Shown in pieces: positions 5,407 to 10,542 of a DNA stretch of 10,542 bases. Both the position numbers and the translations under genes were made by a program. Location of the stretch: contig CAYOWC010000167.1 in NCBI GenBank assembly GCA_964407525.1, forward strand, positions 1-10,542, given 5' to 3'. The DNA comes from DUZB01 sp964407525 (GTDB lineage Bacteria; Desulfobacterota; DSM-4660; Desulfatiglandales; Desulfatiglandaceae). Every line of letters starts with the position of its first letter. The stretch's first letter is position 1. The notes beneath the pieces were generated by a model. The model had not been told where the DNA came from, made no database searches, and saw nothing but the letters and a program-made list of their open reading frames with translations.

Positions 5407-8040
5407 ATGGACAACACAAAAATAGAAGAAGCTCTTGCCCGCCTGTTTGACGAAGAAGGCCAACGCATTGTCTTCTGGAACGATCCGGACCAGGAGTTTT
5501 ATATTACCGTTACTTCCCTGGCTCTCCCCGAAGGCGTCAGCATTCTTCGCCTGGATCAGATCGGCGCTCTCGAAGCCAAGATCCGGATGGAGCGGGATGA
5601 CCCTGAAGGGAAATATCTTCTCTATTCCCCCACCGAAGAGCCTGACTACGAAGCCGACTGGCTCCTCGATATCCGTCTCTACAGTCGCCCTTTCCGTGCA
5701 GACAGGGCCTCCATGATATTAGACGAACTGGGCCTGGCCAACCAGCACCTCCGGGACCACATTGCCGCCCGCCGGAAGTTCTTTGACAGCAAACAACGGC
5801 TCCAGAAGCTCAAAGAGATCGCGGAGACCAATGACACCGATGTGGACATGGACCGCAAGATGATTTCCGTCGTCTTAAAGGCGGACCATGCCGAGTGGTT
5901 CAATATGGTTTGCACACTCTTTCATGGCTTTACGCTTGGGGGAAATGGAAACAACCTGGACCTGAACAGTCCCCCGGATGCCTGGTTGCAGGTGGAAAAG
6001 TTTGAACTGGACAGCCCATTCTGGCGGACGGCCAAAACCCTCTTCGGGTATAGCGAGGAGGTCCCTACCTTAAAGAATTTCTTGGTTCGCCTCCTGGTCA
6101 CCGATTTTGCCCATCATTTCAAATCAAGCGTGCCGGATTCGTTGGCCCATCTGGTATTGCCCCCATCGGGCAGGTCCAATGCCGTGGTTTGTCTGGCCCA
6201 GTGGCGTGACAGCGCCGGCAAGGGGAGCAGTTATGACAGACTGTCCGATCTGGTGGCCGACATCATCAAAATGAAAGATCATCTATATGGCCTGGAAATC
6301 GAACCCCTGTTAGATGTCATGACCTTCCAGGACGTGGAAAAGGCCATTGCACAGGGCCTCAGGGATCGGGTCGTATCGGGGGCGGGTGTTATTAACGTGG
6401 GTGACATCCGTTCCGTGGCGACTCACCGGCAGGTTGGTCACTGGGCCTCTCCCAATGTGGTGGGGGCAGACCATATCCCCCGGGCGGCCTTTCACGCGGT
6501 CTACGAGGCCCTGATTGCAGCGGCCGAGTTTTTCGCCCTGGAGAACGCCCATGGCCACCTCGACTATGACGATGCGCAGGAGATGGTCAGGGCATACGAG
6601 CGAGAACTGTTCCGCTTTGACCAACTGTACCGGCAATTCTGTGAGCAGGCCGATATTGCGGAGTCGCGCATATGGGATGTACTCAAGACCCTTCGGGAAC
6701 AGGTGGAAGCCTGCTACGTGAATGGATATATCCAGGATCTTGCGACCTGTTGGGGAAAACTTGTTGTTCCGAAGGGAAAGCCGTCGCTTCTGTCGGCATG
6801 GAAAGTCAAAGATACACCCAATCAGCAGGACTTTTTTGAGAGGTATGTGGCTCCCCGATTGAAAGAGGCTGAACGTCGGCGGAGCTTTGTGATTATCAGT
6901 GATGCCTTTCGCTATGAAGCCGCGGAAGAACTTACCCTGGAACTCAATGGAAAATACCGTTTTGAAGCCACACTGAGTTCACAGCTTGGTGTCCTGCCAT
7001 CCTACACGGCCCTTGGCATGGCTGCCCTGTTGCCGCATAAAAAGCTGGAATATAAGTCCAATGGGGATGTCCTGGTGGACGGTCGGCCCACGGCCTCTCT
7101 GGGACAACGAAGCCGGATCCTTGACTTTGTGGGAGGCCTGGCGGTTAAGGCCGATGACCTCCTGGAGATGAAAAAGGGAGAAGGCCGCGATTTCATCAAG
7201 GATAAACGTCTCATCTATATCTACCACAACGCCATCGATGCAATCGGAGATTCCGCATCCACCGAAGGACACACCTTCGAGGCTGTGAGACGGGCGATCA
7301 ATGATCTGGCATCGGTCGTCACCTACATCATCAATAACCTGAATGGTCACCATGTGCTTGTTACCGCGGATCATGGCTTTCAGTTTACGGAATCGTCTCC
7401 CGGGGAGCCCGATAAAAGCAGCCTCCAGGATAAGCCGCCAGGAACCGTGAAGGCAAAGCAGCGTTTTCTCCTGGGACACGGCCTTGGGGACCATGACAGC
7501 GTATGGCATGGCACAACCGCCGCAACCGCTGATGCGGAAGGAGACATGGAGTTCTGGATTCCCAAAGGAGTCAATCGATTTCATTTTATGGGAGGGGCCA
7601 GATTCGTTCACGGTGGGGCCATGCTTCAGGAGATCGTGGTTCCGGTGGTTACCGTGCGGCATAAAAAGGACAAGGAGGCCGGGGCTACGAAGACGAAACA
7701 GGTCACGGTCCATGTGCTGGGGACCAGCCACAAAATTACCACCTCCCGGCACCGGTTCGAAATGATCCAGATGGAACCGGTCAGTAACCGGGTTAAACCA
7801 ATTACCCTCAAAGTGGCCGTATACGAAGGGAATGACCCGGTTACCAGCATCGAAAACATACCCTTTGAGAGTTCCTCCAACAACATTGAGGAACGGAAAA
7901 AATCCGTCACCCTTGTCCTTCAGGACAGGCAATATGACAAGAAAGCAAAATATCGACTTGTGTTAAGGGATGCTGAGACCGGAGTGGAGCAAGAGAGTGT
8001 GGACGTAATCATAGACAGGGCATTTACCGATGATTTCTGA
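5407..8040 (+). CDS. pglZ: BREX-1 system protein PglZ (alkaline-phosphatase superfamily)
   Basis: PglZ is a core BREX protein with an alkaline-phosphatase-superfamily domain; family members tested so far behave as metal-dependent hydrolases or nucleases, and the protein is required for phage exclusion. With the ATG at 5407 it has 877 residues, about the family's usual size. The N-terminal half (MDNTKIEEALARLFDEEGQR, then DPDQEFY) is the family-typical helical region. The PglZ domain starts near residue 493: metal-ligand candidate D499 in DAFRYEAAEE, the likely nucleophile T534 in LPSYTALGMAALLP, YHNAIDAIGD (606-615), and the metal-site D655/H656 in VTADHGFQF. The C-terminal tail is a beta-rich region. 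The frame runs open back to 5236, but that extension covers repeat DNA (IRAIRVIRG) and overlaps the previous gene, so it is rejected. The 3' end overlaps brxL by 11 bases, which suggests coupled translation. Confidence 0.94.
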   Translation: MDNTKIEEALARLFDEEGQRIVFWNDPDQEFYITVTSLALPEGVSILRLDQIGALEAKIRMERDDPEGKYLLYSPTEEPDYEADWLLDIRLYSRPFRADRASMILDELGLANQHLRDHIAARRKFFDSKQRLQKLKEIAETNDTDVDMDRKMISVVLKADHAEWFNMVCTLFHGFTLGGNGNNLDLNSPPDAWLQVEKFELDSPFWRTAKTLFGYSEEVPTLKNFLVRLLVTDFAHHFKSSVPDSLAHLVLPPSGRSNAVVCLAQWRDSAGKGSSYDRLSDLVADIIKMKDHLYGLEIEPLLDVMTFQDVEKAIAQGLRDRVVSGAGVINVGDIRSVATHRQVGHWASPNVVGADHIPRAAFHAVYEALIAAAEFFALENAHGHLDYDDAQEMVRAYERELFRFDQLYRQFCEQADIAESRIWDVLKTLREQVEACYVNGYIQDLATCWGKLVVPKGKPSLLSAWKVKDTPNQQDFFERYVAPRLKEAERRRSFVIISDAFRYEAAEELTLELNGKYRFEATLSSQLGVLPSYTALGMAALLPHKKLEYKSNGDVLVDGRPTASLGQRSRILDFVGGLAVKADDLLEMKKGEGRDFIKDKRLIYIYHNAIDAIGDSASTEGHTFEAVRRAINDLASVVTYIINNLNGHHVLVTADHGFQFTESSPGEPDKSSLQDKPPGTVKAKQRFLLGHGLGDHDSVWHGTTAATADAEGDMEFWIPKGVNRFHFMGGARFVHGGAMLQEIVVPVVTVRHKKDKEAGATKTKQVTVHVLGTSHKITTSRHRFEMIQMEPVSNRVKPITLKVAVYEGNDPVTSIENIPFESSSNNIEERKKSVTLVLQDRQYDKKAKYRLVLRDAETGVEQESVDVIIDRAFTDDF

Positions 8041-10084
8041 GAACCCAAAAGACATTATGGATGGAAGCCTGGACGAGCTTCTCAACCGGCATTTTGCAGG
8101 CAGGGTTGTTCGCAAAGACCTCACCAAACTGGTGAAGGAAGGTGCGAATGTGCCGGTTTACGTGCTGGAGTACCTGCTCGGACAACACTGCGCCTCGAAT
8201 GATGAAGCAATTATCCAGGATGGTCTGGCGACCGTAAAACGGATCCTGGCTGAAAATTATGTGAGGCCCGATGAAGCCGAAAAAGTGAAATCGGTCATTC
8301 GGGAACGGGGTAACCTGAAGATTATTGATAAGGCCACGGTCAAACTCAATGAAAAGCGGGATGTGTATGAGGCTTTTCTATCCAACCTGGGGATCAAAGG
8401 GGTGGAGATCAGTACGGAATCGGTGCGGCGTTATGAAAAGCTGTTGGCCGGGGGGATCTGGTCCATCATCTCCATGGAGTATTTCTATGAAGAGGGACAA
8501 AAAGGGTCGCCATTTTTGGTCCGGGAGTTGAAACCGATTCAGATGCCGAATATGGACATGGAGGAACTGTTTGAAGGCCGACGGCATTTTTCCGAAGAAC
8601 AGTGGATTGATGTCTTGATCCGCTCCACCGGCCTGGAGCCAACCCAATTCGAGAATCGCGTGAAATGGCACCTCCTGACACGTATGATACCTTTAGTGGA
8701 GAATAATTATAACGTCTGCGAACTTGGACCCCGAGGGACCGGGAAGAGCCACATCTATAAAGAGATCAGCCCCAACAGCATCCTCATCTCCGGTGGCAGA
8801 ACCACCGTAGCAAATCTGTTCTATAACCTCGCAAACCATACCGTTGGGCTTGTAGGCCTGTGGGACGTGGTGGCCTTTGATGAGGTGGCAGGGATTTCCT
8901 TCAAGGACAACGACGGCGTTCAGATCATGAAAGACTATATGGCCTCCGGCTCCTTTGCGAGGGGACGCGACCTGATAAACGCCTACGCGTCCATGGTCTT
9001 TGTGGGAAACCTCAACCAGCCGGTGGATACTCTGGTCAAGACGAGCCACCTCTTGGCGCCTTTTCCCGAAGCCATGATCGATTCGGCCTTTTTCGACCGT
9101 TTCCACGCCTATATCCCCGGCTGGGAGATCCCCAAGATGCGGCCTGAATACATCACGAACCAGTATGGTCTTATAGTGGACTATCTGGCCGAATTCTTTC
9201 GGGAGATGCGGAAACGAAATTTCTCCGATGCCATCAACCGCTATTTCAAGCTGGGCCGGGATCTGAACCAGCGGGATACCATTGCGGTGAAACACACGGT
9301 TTCGGGTTTATTAAAGTTGCTCTATCCCCATGAAGATTACGATAAAGAGGCGGTGCAGCGCTGCCTGGAGTATGCTCTGGAAACCCGTCGCCGTGTCAAG
9401 GAACAACTCAAGAAGATCGGCGGAATGGAGTTTTATGACGTCCATTTCTCTTACATCGATCAGGAAGACATGGAAGAGAAATTCATCAGTGTTCCGGAGC
9501 AGGGCGGTGGTTCCCTGATCCCTCAAGGCCCCCTCAATCCCGGAGTTTTACATACCGTAGCCACGGGCAACAGCGGGCATCTGGGACTCTATCGCCTGGA
9601 AACGCAGGTAACTCCCGGTAGCGGTTCTCTGACACTGTCGGGCTTTGGGTCTGTCAGCGCTGCAAAAGAGGCAGTAAAGGTTGGCTTCGACTATTTCAGG
9701 GCCAATGCCACCGGAGTCAGTGCATCAGTCAAGGCCGGAGACCATAATTATCATATCCATATCGTAGAGCTTCACAACACCGGCCCCACAAAGGCCATGA
9801 CTCTCACAGCATTTGTGGCCCTCTGTTCCGCTGTACTGGGGAAGCCGGTTCAGTCCCAGTTGGTGGTGTTAGGGAGTATGAGCCTGGGCGGCAGCATCGT
9901 TCCGGTCCAGAATCTGGCCGAGTCCCTTCAAGTAGCCTTTGACGCCGGAGCAAAGCGGATATTGTTACCCATGGCCAGCGTAGGGGATATTCCCAGCATC
10001 CCCGGAGAACTGTTTACAAAATTTCAGACCGGCTTCTATGCAGATCCCGAGGATGCCGTGTTTAAGGCACTGGGCGTGGAATGA
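8030..10084 (+). CDS. brxL: BREX-1 system AAA+/Lon-like protein BrxL
   Basis: BrxL is the last core gene of BREX type 1; studied members form ring-shaped AAA+ assemblies that bind DNA and are required for phage exclusion, but not for host methylation. This protein has 684 residues, the usual size. Order of parts: N-terminal region (DELLNRHFAGRVVRKDLTK), a linker with RGNLKIIDKATVKL, an AAA+ core with Walker A GPRGTGKSH (residues 233-241, K239) and Walker B VVAFDE (D284/E285), then a C-terminal Lon-like domain (about 520-684) ending PEDAVFKALGVE. In the Lon-like domain the catalytic Ser is replaced (GPTKA at 585-589, Thr or Ala by alignment) and the Lys position holds S632 (NLAESLQ), so peptidase activity is doubtful. 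The start at 8030 has AGGG nine bases upstream and overlaps the pglZ end. Confidence 0.95.
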   Translation: MISENPKDIMDGSLDELLNRHFAGRVVRKDLTKLVKEGANVPVYVLEYLLGQHCASNDEAIIQDGLATVKRILAENYVRPDEAEKVKSVIRERGNLKIIDKATVKLNEKRDVYEAFLSNLGIKGVEISTESVRRYEKLLAGGIWSIISMEYFYEEGQKGSPFLVRELKPIQMPNMDMEELFEGRRHFSEEQWIDVLIRSTGLEPTQFENRVKWHLLTRMIPLVENNYNVCELGPRGTGKSHIYKEISPNSILISGGRTTVANLFYNLANHTVGLVGLWDVVAFDEVAGISFKDNDGVQIMKDYMASGSFARGRDLINAYASMVFVGNLNQPVDTLVKTSHLLAPFPEAMIDSAFFDRFHAYIPGWEIPKMRPEYITNQYGLIVDYLAEFFREMRKRNFSDAINRYFKLGRDLNQRDTIAVKHTVSGLLKLLYPHEDYDKEAVQRCLEYALETRRRVKEQLKKIGGMEFYDVHFSYIDQEDMEEKFISVPEQGGGSLIPQGPLNPGVLHTVATGNSGHLGLYRLETQVTPGSGSLTLSGFGSVSAAKEAVKVGFDYFRANATGVSASVKAGDHNYHIHIVELHNTGPTKAMTLTAFVALCSAVLGKPVQSQLVVLGSMSLGGSIVPVQNLAESLQVAFDAGAKRILLPMASVGDIPSIPGELFTKFQTGFYADPEDAVFKALGVE

Positions 10085-10208
10085 TAGAGGTTTTGTTTCT
10101 GCGTCAATCGATCCGACTACTGAAGGAATGGATCTGACTTATTTTGAATATTTCAAGTTTACAGTAACTAAATCTTAGAATTTGAATAGCGTCTGCCTAG
10201 ACAACCAA

Positions 10209-10233
10209 AGGGATATACTGTTGACATATCCCT
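10209..10233. promoter_or_regulatory. Perfect inverted repeat, candidate operator
   Basis: AGGGATAT, nine bases, ATATCCCT: a perfect 8-bp inverted repeat. It contains the promoter's -35 box (10221-10226), so a protein bound here would block RNA polymerase. Toxin-antitoxin operons of the VapB type are usually autorepressed through such palindromes. It has no T-tract and low GC, so it is a poor terminator candidate. Confidence 0.6.
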
Positions 10234-10249
10234 AATTAATATCTATAAT
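10221..10249 (+). promoter_or_regulatory. Consensus sigma-70 promoter for the vapB-like gene
   Basis: TTGACA (10221-10226), a 17-base spacer and TATAAT (10244-10249): both boxes and the spacing match the consensus exactly. Transcription would start near 10256 and leave a leader of about 80 bases before the ATG at 10337. The downstream gene therefore appears to have its own promoter, separate from the BREX operon. Confidence 0.85.
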
Positions 10250-10295
10250 CCGAGATGTTGGTAAATAGATTTTCTGACGCTTGAATTTCGGCGAC

Positions 10296-10337
10296 ATGAA
10301 TCACAAAACAGAGGAATTTCTTATGGAGGTATCGTGA
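10296..10337 (+). CDS. Possible 13-codon leader peptide before vapB
   Basis: ATG at 10296 opens the frame MNHKTEEFLMEVS, whose TGA (10335-10337) shares one base with the ATG of the next gene (TGATG). Such an overlap can couple translation. The frame includes the ribosome-binding site of the next gene and has no good site of its own, so it may be chance. Confidence 0.25.
   Translation: MNHKTEEFLMEVS
10325..10330 (+). promoter_or_regulatory. Ribosome-binding site of the vapB-like gene
   Basis: GGAGGT lies six bases before the ATG at 10337. It is the strongest Shine-Dalgarno sequence in the window and sets this start over the in-frame GTG at 10334. Confidence 0.8.
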
Positions 10338-10542
10338 TGTCTTCTGTCCAAACCAAACTTTTCAAAAGCAATCGAAGTCAGGCGGTTCGTCTTCCCAAGC
10401 AGATTGCCTTTCCGGAATCAGTCAAAGAGGTTGAAATTACGGCAATCGGCAGCAAGCGAATTATTACGCCGGCGGGTCAATCCTGGGATGACTGGTTTGA
10501 TGCGCCAGGTGTTTCCAGTGATTTCATGACAGCGCGGGAGCA
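10337..10542 (+). CDS. vapB: VapB-family antitoxin (partial, 3' end outside window)
   Basis: The first 68 residues are visible; the usual family length is about 75-80, so only a few are missing. The N-terminus MSSVQTKLFKSNRSQAVRLP followed by KQIAFPESVKEVEI is the swapped-hairpin AbrB/MazE-type DNA-binding fold of VapB antitoxins (the NRSQAVRLPK motif is typical), and the tail SWDDWFDAPGVSSDFM is the part that normally binds and inhibits the VapC PIN-domain RNase. A vapC gene is expected just past the window edge, but cannot be seen. Strong promoter, palindrome and ribosome-binding site upstream fit an autoregulated toxin-antitoxin operon, which is common at the ends of defence islands. Confidence 0.88.
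   Translation, partial: MSSVQTKLFKSNRSQAVRLPKQIAFPESVKEVEITAIGSKRIITPAGQSWDDWFDAPGVSSDFMTARE

Larger units (their letters stand above)
10085..10336. other. Intergenic region between brxL and the vapB-like gene
   Basis: This stretch is more AT-rich than the flanking genes. It holds a weak bulged stem (GTCA and GATCC at 10103-10114 pairing with GGATC and TGAC at 10130-10138, then TTATTTT) that could be a poor terminator for the BREX operon. It also holds a perfect inverted repeat, a consensus sigma-70 promoter and a 13-codon leader frame, listed separately. No other gene is seen. Confidence 0.6.

Noticed and set aside
6979..7932. Long minus-strand open frame (317 codons) opposite pglZ
   Set aside because: It is opposite the conserved PglZ domain and has no domain signal or suitable start context.
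10103..10145. Rho-independent terminator after brxL
   Set aside because: The stem is short and bulged and the following tract is TTATTTT only; mentioned as weak in the intergenic entry, but not called.

Overview
The window holds the distal half of a BREX type 1 phage-defence locus, all on the + strand: pglX (adenine DNA methyltransferase), a three-gene insert, pglZ (alkaline-phosphatase-fold protein) and brxL (AAA+/Lon-like protein). The order pglX-pglZ-brxL is that of BREX type 1. brxA, brxB and brxC normally precede pglX and would lie left of the window, but they cannot be seen here. A divided promoter/operator region follows brxL, and then a VapB-type antitoxin gene that runs off the right edge. 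The host is a Gram-negative-type bacterium with mid-range GC. Protein wording and the ATTCGTG-type interspersed repeats suggest Desulfobacterota or a neighbouring environmental lineage, but this is an inference from style only.

Region by region. 1-85: short upstream region ending in a three-unit repeat directly before the pglX ATG. 86-2860: pglX, with two apparent in-frame insertions of repeat-like DNA (about 410-490 and 2163-2234). 2861-3092: gene-free spacer built largely from copies of a 9-bp-period repeat, including an imperfect inverted pair. 3093-5323: tight cluster of an AlbA_2/GHKL (Schlafen-AlbA_2, RecG-like) protein, a zeta-toxin-like kinase and a 67-residue protein. 5324-5406: two more repeat copies, the last ending 6 bases before the pglZ ATG. 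5407-8040 pglZ and 8030-10084 brxL overlap by 11 bases. 10085-10336: intergenic, with a perfect-consensus sigma-70 promoter whose -35 box lies in a perfect inverted repeat. 10337-10542: vapB-like gene, partial.

How the genes work together. PglX is expected to methylate host DNA at a non-palindromic adenine site; PglZ and BrxL are needed for phage exclusion with the upstream Brx proteins. The three-gene insert looks like a passenger module (regulator or sensor plus nucleotide-kinase toxin and small partner). It is bracketed by a 28-bp sequence that is identical at 3031-3058 and 5373-5400. The most interesting points are this cassette-like arrangement, repeat DNA translated inside PglX, repeats that directly abut start codons, and loss of the Lon catalytic pair in BrxL.
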